Source: Protonemura montana (Eukaryota > Arthropoda > Insecta > Plecoptera > Nemouridae). Taken from it: DNA of 64,000 nt. Below the pieces are notes generated by a model. The model was given only the letters and a program-made list of their open reading frames with translations. It was not told the DNA's origin and did not search any database. A program made the translations under genes and the position numbers. This document shows, one piece after another, positions 35,335 through 46,458 of this stretch (position 1 is its first letter; every line of letters begins with the position of its first letter). The DNA is taken from positions 22,592,651 through 22,656,650 of the forward strand of contig OX387603.1 of the NCBI GenBank assembly GCA_947568835.1, read 5' to 3'.

Positions 35335-36264
35335 TCTTTTAACAGTGACTTTTTTTAAGAATTGATCTTTATATTTAACAATTTTAAGTCATATCTACAT
35401 AAAAGTTTTAAGTATGACTGATGAGCTGATGGGTCTTTCTGTAAATTAGTTTTGTAATTATTCTATTTTGTTATTGAAGTCTTCCATTTTAATCTCTGTT
35501 TTGAGTAATTTTTGGTCGTGTGGCTGTTATTTAATAAAAGGTATGTGAATTCATTTATTGGTAGTTCATTTCATATTTTGTGTGAATTCTTTTCATTGGT
35601 TGGCTATGGGTGTGACGTATCGCATGGTTACGGCCGATTCTGTCCTAACAAGCACGCCGCGGATACAAATAGAATAATAATTCTATCACGTAATTTCACC
35701 AAGTATAAAGTAAAAATTGTTCATCAGGCAATATACCGAAGCAATTACACTGACAGGTAAGCGATCAACTTGCATTTACTACTTGGGGATATCGAAATGG
35801 TAGAGATTAATTGCTACCACAATGCCGCCGCTTGCGGCACCCATTTTTGTTTAACGGACAGCGAAGCAACGCATTTATTTTTGCCAGTGACGCTTAGCTT
35901 GGCGCCCGCATTTCTCGATTAGTTCTCCATTTAGCTACCAGGTAGTGCCCGAGTCGCGCCAGCCAGTTTTCAGCTCAGCCAGCCAAGGCGTCACCCTGTC
36001 TGGCAAAGCGACTTTTGTGTTTAGTGTGTTGCCAGATGTATCAGTAACAGAATAGTCAGTAGGAATAACGACCAGTTTTCTTCCATCCCTTGCAACTTCC
36101 ATCGTTTACCAATTCAAGTGTCGTGTGATTACTGATATTGTATCATAATAACTTATAAAATGCACAAAGTATTACTCATTTCCCTGGAATTCCTCAGTGA
36201 CACATACCCGTGTGACAACGCAGCGTCTAAACTTGTTTCTTCCCCTACCTTTTTTCACACTCAC
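35335..36264. other. XPNPEP3 3' region and upstream region of the brinker-like gene
   Basis: No coding exon is recognisable. AATAAA at 35533-35538 is a candidate polyadenylation signal for XPNPEP3, about 200 bases after its stop. The rest is presumed regulatory DNA for the brinker-like gene. Confidence 0.55.
35533..35538 (+). terminator. Candidate polyadenylation signal of XPNPEP3
   Basis: Canonical AATAAA lies about 200 bases after the stop codon on the same strand. Confidence 0.55.
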
Positions 36265-36266
36265 CC

Positions 36267-36297
36267 ATAAATAAATACCCCCTCCCAGTTGTCAGTG
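36267..36297 (+). promoter_or_regulatory. Candidate TATA plus initiator core promoter of the brinker-like gene
   Basis: A TATA-like ATAAATAAATA begins at 36267. An arthropod-style initiator TCAGTG lies at 36292-36297, putting the A of the initiator about 27 bases downstream. This would give a 5' untranslated region of about 490 bases. A second TCAGTT at 36330 has no TATA partner. The spacing is good but the motifs are short. Confidence 0.35.
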
Positions 36298-36785
36298 TTG
36301 GTGAGAAGAATTTAGATCCTCGCAAGTGGTCAGTTACTGTGCATTCGACTAATTTCAACTAGATTAATTTGCGTACGGACTGATTTCGGGAAGCATTCGT
36401 GTGTTGGCAAGGAATCGCGACGAAGGCATTGAGGCGGATTCGTGCGTGACAAAGGCGTGTGAGTCTCGTGCGCTTGGTTCGTCGGTCGGGTCGCCAACTT
36501 CAAAGGGCACAGCAGTGTTTGGTAGACAAGATGGCGCCATGACGTAGCTCGCAGCCGCCAGCCCACATCCGCAGGGGTCGGGGAGCGAGGGGCACCCGAT
36601 GCTTTATCTCCGCACTAGCCAAGAATGAGAGATGTGAGGGGAAAATCGCTTTCGTCAACGAAACCCAGGGAGTGAGAGAGATCTCGGCCTGTTAGATGAG
36701 TGTTGAAATCGCGGTAGCCGGTTTTGTTGTGTGATTGCGTCGTCCTAGTCGTCCTCGCAGCTCGCAATTATTTCCCGAGCGAGCC

Positions 36786-38636
36786 ATGGCTGAAGGGCTC
36801 GGGATAGAGGTAAATGTCGAGCCGCGGGTGAAACAAACAGACTCGGCTGAAGAAAAGAAAACGGCAACGGCAAGATCAGTGCGAAAAAACGTCGAGGGTC
36901 GAGTGATGGGATCGAGAAGAATATTCGCACCGAATTTCAAATTGAAAGTTTTGGACTCTTATCGTCAAGATTCCGATTGCCGCGGGAATCAAAGGGCGAC
37001 GGCAAGGAAGTATGGAATTCATCGTCGCCAGATACAGAAGTGGCTTCAAGTGGAGGCTTCCCTCCGCACCTCAGTGGAAGTATGCCCCGTCCCCGCATCA
37101 CCAGAGCGAGTGGCCTTGAACCTCTGCGCCGATGCCGCTGCCGCCGCCACCACCGCCGAAGCTGGCAGACAGCTCGACGACAAGGCTCAGCCAGCAGAGG
37201 AGGCGGCTGCCGCCGCGGCTGGGGAAAGTCACCAGCAGGCACCTTGCCAACAAGGCGGCTCCGCTTTGCCCTTGCCCACCGGCAAACCCACCGCTTTATC
37301 TAATGCCTCGGCCAGCGCCGATCAAGCTCAAGTTGAGGAAGACTCCAATCTAAAGCAAATGGTACCGCCAACTCCTTCCTTCCCTTCCGTCCCCATTGAA
37401 GTGCCTATTTCGGAAGATGACGACCACGATGAAAAAACAGAAGTCACTGTTAGCCTATTCCCTACTGTCAAAATCGAACAACTTCTTATTAAAAAAGAGC
37501 CACTAAATAATTTTAGTCCACAGTCCTTGAAAGACTACACCTTTGATTCGCACCCCTCCCCTCCGATCTCGAGATACGACACGCCTATCGGCGACGACGA
37601 TTTGACGGTGGACGAATTAGATTCCGAGGACGAAGAAATCAACATTGTCGACGGCTGCGAGCAAGCGCTTGACTTCACGTGTGCAGCTCTGAGCAAGCGA
37701 CGTTCCTTCTCGCTACAGTTCAAGCTGGAGGTGCTGGATGCGTTCCACGCCGGCCGCCACTGTCGGGGGAACCAGCGTGCGACAGCGCGCCAGTTCGGCA
37801 TCAACCGGCGGCAAGTACAGAAGTGGCTTCACCAGGAAGACGAGCTGCGTGGTGAAACAGTGTCGAGGGTCGGGATGCTGCGCCATCGGCTTGGTCGCTG
37901 GTCCGAGATGGAAGACGTGCGGCCAATCGAAGAGAGTCAGGAAACAGCATGTGCCTTGGATCCCAGCCGACAATCGCCAAATGATTGCTGGGACCTTTCC
38001 AGTAGGAAACGAAAATCAATACCTCTCAACGTGATACCGTTTAAAAAACGGACTGTCGAATTTTTATTAAAACAAGAAAACAAAGACTACATTAGACATA
38101 TTGAAAATGCGACCGCCTGCAATGAGCGAGTTTCGCCAGTTGTCCAAGAAACCGCGTTGTGCCTCATCAAACCCAAGTGCCCTCCAAAAGAAGAGACGCG
38201 TAGCTGTGCCGAGACGCTTTCGGAGTGCGGCAACGACGAAGTGAGCAGTTCAGTGGACGTGACCCGTGTCGTCGGGCAAGCTCTCTACCATTCCAGCCGT
38301 GAGCAGGAAATGGCACGATGCTTCCCCTTGCCTCCGACCTCGCACCTGCCCTTGTGCTTCCCACCTGGGCTGGGGTTCCCAGGGTTGCATCACATGCTCA
38401 GTCTTTACCAGGGCTACGTGGGGGAAAAGGCACAGGCAGGAGCCCTTTACCCGCATGACCTAAAGCTGCAGGCTATGGAGAACTTCCACGGGGAAGTCGC
38501 GTGGCGGTCGAGCCAATTCTCGGCGGCGTCGCGCCTCTCAGCCGAACACGACCGTTTGCAAAGGTGGATGAAGCACGAAGACCAGTTGCGCCAGTACCAC
38601 GACAGTTCACAGATCATAAATGTGTTTTCGGTTTGA
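36786..38636 (+). CDS. brk: Brinker-like transcriptional repressor with two intact and one degenerate Brk DNA-binding domain
   Basis: Single-exon gene of 616 residues. The start is the ATG at 36786 (GAGCCATGG, good context). Drosophila Brinker represses Dpp/BMP target genes through one homeodomain-like BrkDBD. Here the first domain (about residues 43-96) reads GSRRIFAPNFKLKVLDSYR, then CRGNQRATARKYGIHRRQIQ and KWLQ. It is very close to the known domain. A second (about 303-356) has SKRRSFSLQFKLEVLDAF, then CRGNQRATARQFGINRRQVQ and KWLHQEDELR. A third (about 553-604) keeps only HDLKLQAMENFH and DRLQRWMKHEDQLRQ and has lost the CRGNQRATAR core. Between them lie Ala-rich and acidic linkers. No canonical P-x-D-L-S corepressor motif was found; QALDFT at about 296 is a weak match. 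Family membership is clear, but strict orthology to brk is inferred. Confidence 0.85.
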   Translation: MAEGLGIEVNVEPRVKQTDSAEEKKTATARSVRKNVEGRVMGSRRIFAPNFKLKVLDSYRQDSDCRGNQRATARKYGIHRRQIQKWLQVEASLRTSVEVCPVPASPERVALNLCADAAAAATTAEAGRQLDDKAQPAEEAAAAAAGESHQQAPCQQGGSALPLPTGKPTALSNASASADQAQVEEDSNLKQMVPPTPSFPSVPIEVPISEDDDHDEKTEVTVSLFPTVKIEQLLIKKEPLNNFSPQSLKDYTFDSHPSPPISRYDTPIGDDDLTVDELDSEDEEINIVDGCEQALDFTCAALSKRRSFSLQFKLEVLDAFHAGRHCRGNQRATARQFGINRRQVQKWLHQEDELRGETVSRVGMLRHRLGRWSEMEDVRPIEESQETACALDPSRQSPNDCWDLSSRKRKSIPLNVIPFKKRTVEFLLKQENKDYIRHIENATACNERVSPVVQETALCLIKPKCPPKEETRSCAETLSECGNDEVSSSVDVTRVVGQALYHSSREQEMARCFPLPPTSHLPLCFPPGLGFPGLHHMLSLYQGYVGEKAQAGALYPHDLKLQAMENFHGEVAWRSSQFSAASRLSAEHDRLQRWMKHEDQLRQYHDSSQIINVFSV

Positions 38637-39820
38637 CGGAACCATTGTGCAGCCATATTTATATTTATTCTAGTTTAAGCTAAAAGAGTCTACTTTTTAA
38701 TATAAGTACCTACTATTACTAAGTTGTTGACATTTTTACATGTCACCACTTGCCATGCCTTGAAGTGTCTTAGAATTTAAACATCTTAACATAACATGTC
38801 TAGCATAAGCTTTTTTATGATACTGTACATTCAGTGTGAAGAGATTTATAAGAGGGACAATTTTCTGTCTGATAGTCATAACAAAATTATATTTTTGATG
38901 AATTAAATTTGTCCTAGAAGTTAGGAGGCATTTGCCTTTTACAATGTTCCAATATGTGTGCCTTTAACAGACCTTGAATTAAAAGATATATACTATAAAT
39001 TAGAGCCCTTATATAAGCCTAGGTATAAGTAGCATGAAAGTGCAACCAAATTTTATTTATCTCAAACCAGTGAAATTATGTAGGAGAGTAACAAAAAAGT
39101 ATTTTGCAACGAAGAACATGACAGCTATTAAGGTTGAACGGTTTCTTGTGCCTATCCATACTCTAATAATCTTGAAAATAAGATGAGTTTTGAATGCTTG
39201 AGGAGTCCTGTGGAGCACTTCATTGAGCCAAAGTCCACAAGATAAAAAGTTTTGAATCTTTTGGACATGTCTAGCAGCATTGGTCCTACTTAAAGCGTAT
39301 AAACTTCGTTTTCCAAATTAAGATTAGAGATTAGCAAAAATGCAATAATAATTAAATACATGGCCAAAGTTGCATTCATATTGTGCTATGAATTTAACCA
39401 CAACTTATGTTTGCTCACGTATCATTAGTTGGCAATTAAATATATATTTTTTGTATTGAATTATGCATTTCAAGCAATACCAGTTTACTAGCAAGTTTAA
39501 CATGAAGCTTTATACATTTTAAGATATTTTATGTTGCTTACCATAGCAGCACATAAAATATAAAATGAGTTGTGATTTGAGTAAAGCCTAGAAGAATGAG
39601 AAAAATGTACAATCTTCCTTTTAATACACCCATCTGATGTAATCATACTAATTGTGTAATTGTATATTTTTATAATATATTCAACAGTCTTGGAGTATAA
39701 CAACTTTCTGTTCACTATGTGTCCCAGCCATAACAATCCTTCGATCCGTGGTACCTTTAAGTTTCTACAAAATTTAAGATGGATAAGTAGTTAAAATTGG
39801 CATTCCGATTTCATCCTTAG

Positions 39821-39950
39821 GTTGATGGTGGAGCCGCCTGCATCTCATCTCCCCGAGACGTTGGATGAAATCAAGAAACGCTACCAAGATACAGCTCTTG
39901 TCGTCTTCAAGGTGCCACAACTTGAGACCTGGGGGTCATTTAAGTAAAGA
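39821..39950 (+). other. Unassigned exon-like open segment
   Basis: After the acceptor-like CATCCTTAG there is an ATG at 39825 opening a 40-residue frame (MVEPPASHLPETLDEIKKRY, then QDTALVVFK) that ends at a TAA. Its composition looks protein-like against an AT-rich background. A donor-like GTAAAG follows in phase 2. I do not recognise the peptide. It could be a 5' exon of the downstream kelch gene, since a cryptic acceptor after the AAG at 41318-41320 would keep the frame, a small separate gene, or chance. Confidence 0.25.
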
Positions 39951-40110
39951 TGTTAAATGAGTTATCAATTGTGCAGCCCAATTGAATCCCATCTAAATGC
40001 AACAAGTTATTGTGCAAACACTTAATCAACAATTTTTACACAATTTCTCTCCAGATAGCTCTAATAAAAAACCTTTTTTTTTTAAATAAAAAATTAGGAT
40101 AAATTAGGAT

Positions 40111-40512
40111 CTGTGGCATAACTACCGGCGGGGCGACCGCCCCCTAGAGGTTTTTCCCTGACAAGGGGGCCTACTAGCGAAGGCTTGTGGGGCCCGCCAA
40201 AAGGGAAAAACTTGGGCGCGTCCCGTACTCCCGCCGGCTGACGAGTACGTGGGTCCCAAATTTGTGGATCCCATTCGATGATCCCGATTAATTACTAAAT
40301 TGCAAAGAATTGGTTATTTTTAGAAATCATACATTTGTTTAAGCATCTCTTTCACCATTTGCAAGTGAATGTAAACAAATATGTGCAATACAGAAACATT
40401 AGAATTTAGAACTGTTCATTTTTTATAGACCCCTTTCTTTTTGATGGGAGGGGGGGGGGGGGCAAAACAAAAATCTTTCTCATGGGCCCAGGTATACCTA
40501 GTTACGCCACTG
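40111..40512. mobile_element. Degraded hAT-like non-autonomous element, about 402 bp
   Basis: The left end CTGTGGCATAACTACCGG and right end TAGTTACGCCACTG match the termini of the better-preserved copy at 58791-59608. The internal order also matches: a GGGCGACCGCCCC block, a CGCGTCCCGTACTC-like block, GTGCAATACAGAAACATT, AGACCCCTTT and a poly-G run near the right end. No target duplication is left and no transposase is encoded. Confidence 0.75.
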
Positions 40513-41307
40513 CCATGGCTAGTATGTTTTAGAAAGATATATGTGTGAGCTGGGGGAATATGAAAAACCTTTTTTGGGATAGGCTTTACCTAGATTTTAT
40601 GAACTGTCAGATGGCAGCTAGCATTTTAGAAATGTCTTCTCTCAAATTGAGTTGTAATAAATGATTTTGCCTATTATTAAGCAACTTATTTGTAGTTAAT
40701 AATGTATTTGTGATGAAACTAAATTCAATCCAGCCAAAATTGTTGTTCTAAGATAAAAGCATAGAATGAAGCCTTATCCTTGGTCTATGATATGAGTGTG
40801 TGGGAAATAAGTAAACACAACTCCTAGAATTAAAACCTTTATCTGAGAATAATGATCAATGTTCAATTGATATATCGATTTAGCATTATAGATTTTGTTT
40901 GTATTCTTCTAAGAAATCAAATTGTTTGCTGTGAGGATTGTATCAATAATTTTCCTGGCTAGCTGTTGAAATCTATTTTTAGAGGTAGGAGATTTTACAA
41001 GGAATTACAAGAAAGTATTCAAAAACAAAAATGACAAAAATGACCATGTCCCAGTTTACAACCCAGTACTTTTCCCTAAACCAGTACCATGAACCTTACC
41101 CTCGAATGTTTCTTAGTGTGATGATAGTTTGAAAAAGTTGATTCATTTTTTTAATTTTTAATTGCTTAGTCCTCTAAGAAAGTAATGAACTATTTTCAAC
41201 CTAAAATCAATTTCTAATATACGGGGAAATTAAGACGAAGTTATTGCATGAAACAGTTAAACTCTGCTTGGAATGGTTTTTGAAAAATTTTGAAATTTTG
41301 TTTCTAG

Positions 41308-41486
41308 GAGCAGCAGCAAGCAGAACCTCAGAGAAACTACCTTTCTTACGGCAGCGGGAGACGAACTACCGAATACAGCAACTTTGGAAACAATACATTA
41401 ATAGTTCACAACAGAGTACCAAACCGGCAAAATCAAAAATCATCAGAATCAAAGATTTGTGTGCTGATGTGAATAGTTGCTTGGAA
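41308..41486 (+). other. 5' part of the kelch-gene exon, probably untranslated
   Basis: The exon after the acceptor TTTCTAG (ends 41307) is open in frame with the kelch protein from its first base. The first good ATG is at 41487. The 59 in-frame codons before it (including KLPFLRQRETNYRIQQLW) could be coding in a longer isoform that starts in an upstream exon, or be 5' untranslated. Confidence 0.45.
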
Positions 41487-42823
41487 ATGGCTGACAAAAA
41501 TTTGGTTGTAGACAATACGAGCTTTCCATCAAATCTGAAAAAAGAAATATGGTACCTTGCCTGTCCAACTGGCTACCTTCCAGAACCCAGAGTGGGCCAC
41601 ACTGCTACATACCTCCCTAAAGAACACAAAATTGTGTTCATTGGAGGTGCAAATCCCTCGTTGCTACACAAAGACACTTGGATGCTAGACTTGGCCCAGC
41701 TTCAATGCGGTCGACTGTCGATCAAAGGCGACTTTGAACACCGCTACGAGCACTGCGCTTTTGTTCCCGAAAATATCAGCAGCAGAGCTGAGTACCAGAG
41801 GACGACTATCTGGGTATTTGGGGGCGCACATATGGAAGGCAACAGGAATGATCTGTGGGAGCTGGACTTTGGTGCTTTGAAATGGAATAGTGTTACTCAG
41901 ATGGGAAGCATTCCTACCGACAGAACAATTCATACAAATACATCAGCAATAGATAATAAACTATTGGTGTTCGGAGGGGGTTCGTTGGGAAATGCTGCAG
42001 AACCCGACACGAACGTTTATGAATTGGACCCTCGAACAAAAAAGTGGTCTTTGAAAGCTACAAAAGGGGAGTCTCCACAACCAAGAAATGGACATGTTTT
42101 GGTTGCAGTCAACGACAAGGTATCTGAGGCAAAAGGAATACACTGTTGCAAACAGCCAAATAAGTTTACAGAAAGTTTCACCAGTTCTACGCAATTATAA
42201 ACTATTTTATTTCACTGTTCCAGCTACATGTCCACGGAGGGTTGTCGGGAACTACGTTTTTCGATGATATGTACGTCCTTGATAACAAGGGCATATGGTC
42301 CCTTGCAGTTACTTCCGAAGTTAAACCTGCTGCTAGGGCCAGCCATGGTGCAGTCAGCCACGGATCCTACATTTACCTGTTTGGTGGACTCGGAGTAGCG
42401 GGAGTACTGGGTGACTTCTGGAGGATTAGTACGGACAGTTATATATGGGAGGAAATGGCTGTCATCACCCCGACTTTATGTCCAAGGCTGGACTTTGCTA
42501 TGACTGTTGTCGATTTGCCAGGAAAGTTTAGTGGGAAAAGAGTCGAGGAGATTTGTGATTCTGACCTAGACGATGGAGATGTTAATTCAATCGAAGATTA
42601 CTTGAGTAAAGGTGCAGAGAGGAGTAATAAAACCTATCCAATTCATGGAAAAGGAGACAGTAAGAATCAGTTATGGTATCCTTACATTGTCATTCATGGG
42701 GGAATGGATGGTAAAGGGTCAATATTTGATGACTTTCATCTTTATGGTCTAGATCCAAAGAATGATTTGTCCAGATTTGTTGAACTACAAAAGTCACTTA
42801 AAGAAATTCTTGTTATAAGCTAG
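41487..42823 (+). CDS. RABEPK: RABEPK-like kelch-repeat protein (Rab9 effector p40)
   Basis: Two exons, 41487-42119 and 42224-42823, in phase 0, give 410 residues against about 372 in human RABEPK. The ATG at 41487 has a good context (GAAATGG). It lies 21 residues before the WYLA motif, much as the human start does. Six kelch blades are visible: VFIGGANPSLLHKDTW, IWVFGGAHMEGNRNDLW, KLLVFGGGSLG, LHVHGGLSGTTFFDDMY, IYLFGGLGVAG and YIVIHGGMDGKG with IFDDFHLY. RPRVGHTATYLP-like PRVGHTATYLP and HRYEHCAFVP match RABEPK closely. In the family this protein binds Rab9-GTP and helps endosome-to-Golgi recycling. An acidic insert lies between blades 5 and 6, as in RABEPK. Confidence 0.88.
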
Positions 42824-43148
42824 GATTCCAGGTGTAAGTAACAATGAACTTTTCAATTATGTCATATTTTGTGTATTATTTTATTTCATGGCCCAAGCGC
42901 TCCAATCCAAAAATACTCTCCAATCCTACAGCTTATCCTGCTCACTGCTTATTCTACTTCAAATTTCGGCGGTAGTTGGCCGGTGAACTACAGTCTGACA
43001 TTTGACGAAAGATCTTCAAAGGGTTATTGAGGTGTTTCGCGCTGCGTTCTTGTTTATTATATCATCAAAGTGTTAGACAATTCTTATCGTCTTGGAGATT
43101 ATAGTTTTTTAATACATTTGTTTATAGTAACAGATTTATTTATTCATC
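42824..43148. other. Short spacer between the kelch gene and AP-3 mu
   Basis: 325 bp separates two genes on the same strand. It must hold the kelch gene's 3' end and the AP-3 mu promoter. No motif is strong enough to name. Confidence 0.5.
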
Positions 43149-44998
43149 ATGATTCACAGTCTGTTCATCATAAACACATCTGGGTAAAGCAATAATGTTT
43201 TTGGTTATGTTTGCATATTTTAGAACATATGTGCATCTTTGGTGCAACGTGACTTGTTGCATAGAATTTGGAATGAATTTCAATGCTTGATCCTTACAAA
43301 CAAGTTTTAGCAACTATTTAACACAAACTTAATGGTTTTGGTTCTAGGGATGTATTCATGGAAAAGCACTGGAAGAGTGTAATTTCACGGTCAGTATGCG
43401 ATTACTTCTTTGATCAACAACGGAAGGTTGGTGTGCCAGAGGATATGCCACCAGTCATAGCTACACCACACCATTATTTGATCAGCATCCATCGCTGCTC
43501 AATGTTTTTCGTAGCTGTGTCCATGACGGACCTTCCTCCGTTGTTTGTGATTGAGTTTTTGCATAGGGTAGTCGACACGTTTGAAGACTATTTTGGGGAA
43601 TGTACCGAGTCTGTCATAAAAGAACATTATGTTGTTGTTTATGAGCTGTTGGATGAGATGCTAGATAATGGATTTCCACTAGCAACTGAGTCTAATATTC
43701 TCAAAGAACTAATCAAACCTCCAAATATTCTGCGTACAATTGCTAACACAGTTACCGGAAAATCAAAGTGAGTAATAGAATAATGTAGATTTACAATTGT
43801 CTTTTAAATTTCAGAAAAATTTGTGCTTAAAAAACTATATATGTGTGTAATCATATTTAGAATTGACACAATTGTGACTTAATTGCAGCGTTAGCGCAAC
43901 ACTTCCAAGTGGCCAACTTTCGAATGTGCCATGGCGCCGCACAGGAGTGAAGTATACAAACAACGAAGCTTACTTTGATGTGGTCGAAGAGGTGGATGCC
44001 ATTATTGACAAAGCAGGAGCTACAGTTTTTGCAGAAATCCAGGGTTATGTAGATTGTTGTATCAAACTTAGTGGAATGCCAGACCTGACGCTCTCTTTCA
44101 TGAATCCTCGACTCTTTGATGATGTTAGTTTCCACCCATGCGTTCGCTTCAAAAGATGGGAGGTAATCATCAGAAACCTAAACAGAAGAAATATGCATTA
44201 TCTTCTAGAAATGTCTAATGTTAATCTTTGATATTTTTATTTTCAGTCTGAGAGAATTCTTTCTTTCATCCCACCAGATGGTAGCTTCAGGTTGATGTCT
44301 TACCACATTGGCTCTCAAAATGCTGTTGCAATACCAATCTATATTCGGCACAACATCTCATTCAAAGATGTTGGCGGAGGTAGATTAGATATCACTGTTG
44401 GCCCAAAACTTGGTGTCGGCCGAATTCTTGATGCAGTCACCATCGAAATTCCTATGCCGAAGTCAGTTCTCAACTGCAGTCTAGTGTCAAATCAAGGGAA
44501 ATATTCATTTGATCCTGTTTCCAAGATACTCTTTTGGGATGCAGGGAAAGTAGATCCTGCCAAGTTGCCAAATCTAAGGGGAACGGTAAGTTTTCTAGAT
44601 CAGCTGCTTGCAAGCTCATTTTGATATCTGGGCCTGTACAATATTTATTTTTCAGATAAATCTTCAAGCAGGAGCTCCAGCTGTCGAAGCCAATCCTTCC
44701 ATGAACGTACGAACATTTTGCTTGGTTTATTTTACTGACGTCCATGATTTCCAATTTCATATCCAGCCAATTATTTCTATTTTCATATGAGAATGTACTT
44801 GTTTTACTGCTGATAATGCACACATTTGGAATTTTATTGAATGTTTGTGTTCTCTTCTTTTAGGTTCATTTCACAGTCGGTCAAACAGCTGTATCGGGAC
44901 TGAAGGTCAATCGTTTGGACATGTATGGAGAAAAGTACAAGCCATTTAAAGGAGTAAAATATCTTACAAAAGCAGGACGCTTTCAAATTCGTATGTAG
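43149..44998 (+). CDS. AP3M1: AP-3 complex mu subunit (AP3M, carmine homologue)
   Basis: Medium subunit of the AP-3 adaptor, which sorts cargo from endosomes to lysosomes and lysosome-related organelles. Exons are 43149-43183, 43348-43767, 43889-44162, 44247-44585, 44656-44706 and 44864-44998, all in phase, giving 417 residues (human 418). It starts MIHSLFIINTSGD as in the family. The longin-like N-domain shows EKHWKSVISRSVCDYFF and FVIEFLHRVVDTFEDYFGEC. The linker ends with NILKELIKPP. The mu-homology domain shows PWRRTGVKYTNNEAYFDVVE, KLSGMPDLTLSFMNPR, SFIPPDGSFRLMSYH and the C-terminal SGLKVNRLDMYGEKYKPFKG. An AATAAA at 45220-45225 lies inside convergent CutA, so the two transcripts may overlap. 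Confidence 0.95.
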
Positions 44999-45113
44999 GT
45001 AAGTATTGATCGTTAGGAAATGGGCTTAAGAAATAATTGTATATGGTAAAAGTTCATTGTTACTAGTTGTAATCTTTTTGTAACAAACTACATTCATGAA
45101 GCAAGTCAATTGA

Positions 45114-45853
45114 TTACTGCGGAACTGTGTCACTGATCCACTTCAAATAGTCAGGGTTCCCATTTAGAATGGGGAGAGAGATGACCTCGCACACTTCGTA
45201 GGGGTGGTTGGATCTGAAAAATAAATTTATCATAGGCACATGAGTGGATACAGTCTTGAAAAAATTAGAAATTAAATCAATTGGTAATAAAATCATAGAG
45301 CTGGTAAACTTACTTCACATACTGTGATAACTCGTTGACTTTTGTAGTTCGGGTCTTGATCATCTAAAAAACAGATCTTTGGTTAGCAGAATAGGTTTTC
45401 TTTAAATAATGTCTATGTTTGACACAATGGATCCAAATTCTTATTGATTCAAACCATTAAAACTTCTGAATCTTCATTAATTTCTCCTTTCCATTCATAT
45501 CTGAAAAGAAATACCATCTTCATTTTCAGATTCAAATATATTACTAGATGAAAATATTTACGTATTATTTAAATTGTATACCAACATTGATGTTATTTTT
45601 GGGATGATGTTTACGCACGCAGCTAATTTGTTTTGGACTATGCCCCTGGAAACGACAATTTTACCGTTAAACTACGAACAAACATTTTTTCCGTAAGGAG
45701 CAATATTAACGAAAGCATATTCACTGACTGGGCTAATTTCTTGGCTACTTCTTCGCTCGGTGCTGTTACGTAAGCAACCGAGTGCGTACCAGGAACAAAG
45801 TTTGTGGCTAAGGTGCTCATTCTGCGAACAAGTGCCCCAGTGAAAACGGGCAT
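45114..45853 (-). CDS. CUTA: CutA family protein (divalent-cation tolerance / acetylcholinesterase-anchoring homologue)
   Basis: Small trimeric ferredoxin-like protein found in all domains of life; its cellular role is still unclear. Five minus-strand exons, 45729-45853, 45586-45645, 45455-45500, 45314-45363 and 45114-45213, give 126 residues. Joined, they read through the whole family core: SVAYVTAPSEEVAKKLAQ, GIVQNKLAACVNIIPKITS, IYEWKGEINEDSEVLM, MIKTRTTKVNELSQYVK, then SNHPYEVCEVISLPILNGNP and the C-terminal YLKWISDTVPQ. Four introns are only about 83-100 bp. Two donors, GTCAGT and GTTGGT, are chosen because they keep the family alignment without gaps; the second is weak. An acceptor-like TTTTAG just before the ATG (45853) suggests an upstream untranslated exon. 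The stop codon is 115 bp from that of convergent AP-3 mu. Confidence 0.9.
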
Positions 45854-46458
45854 ACAGCACCTAAAATAAAGACTGTGTGACCACACAGAAGCAACACGCC
45901 TTTTTGAACAGTGAATATTTTTTGTTGTAATATGAAAACAGATTATACCAAATCCTATCTGTAAAATAAACTGATGTAAGTTATATTTAAATATATTTAA
46001 ATTACAGAAATATTGCAGTTGTATTAAAAAAAGAGAAGCGAAATATGTTTTCAGTCAACTATTTAGCGCAATTATTAGCCTGTAAACTCTTAGAATAGAC
46101 ATGCACACTGCTGTCCGAATATTTTTTTGTGCCTGTCTGTTAAGTTATTTGGTTTTTGGTTATTTGTGAAGTTTTTACGGTCATAAAATCATTAAAATTT
46201 AGGATTGAACGGCCGTGAGCAGTAGGCGTCATGCCCGTTACGTCATACACAGTCATGCACTGCAAAATGGCGCGTCCATGTCTAAGCATTTTACCATTAT
46301 TGTAATTCGTACTAATTGTCAAAATGTCACGAACCTGCTTTGCCAAGGAAATATATAAATTTTTTGTTTGTTGGAGGAAATTATTGGTTATCTTTAACAC
46401 TTCGTAATATTTCACGGTAGTCGGATCAGATAGCTTAAAAAAGCTGCTGCGTTCTCAA

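Larger units (their letters stand above)
38637..41307. other. 3' region of the brinker-like gene and upstream region of the kelch gene
   Basis: Mostly AT-rich with no recognised protein. It contains a degraded transposon copy (40111-40512). There is also a short open exon-like stretch at 39821-39950, preceded by a CTTAG acceptor-like site, listed separately. Confidence 0.55.

Noticed and set aside
36735-36785. Upstream extension of the brinker-like frame (17 codons)
   Set aside because: It has no ATG. The first ATG at 36786 has a good context, so the upstream codons are taken as 5' untranslated.
41244-41307. Start of the kelch protein at 41244
   Set aside because: That codon is TTG, and a strong acceptor (TTTCTAG) ends at 41307, so this stretch reads as intron.
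45672-45728. CutA reading on from its first exon in another frame (a VNIAP-like stretch)
   Set aside because: The resemblance to the family VNIIP motif is accidental. The real motif, AACVNIIPKITS, is in the next exon at 45586-45645 with proper splice signals.
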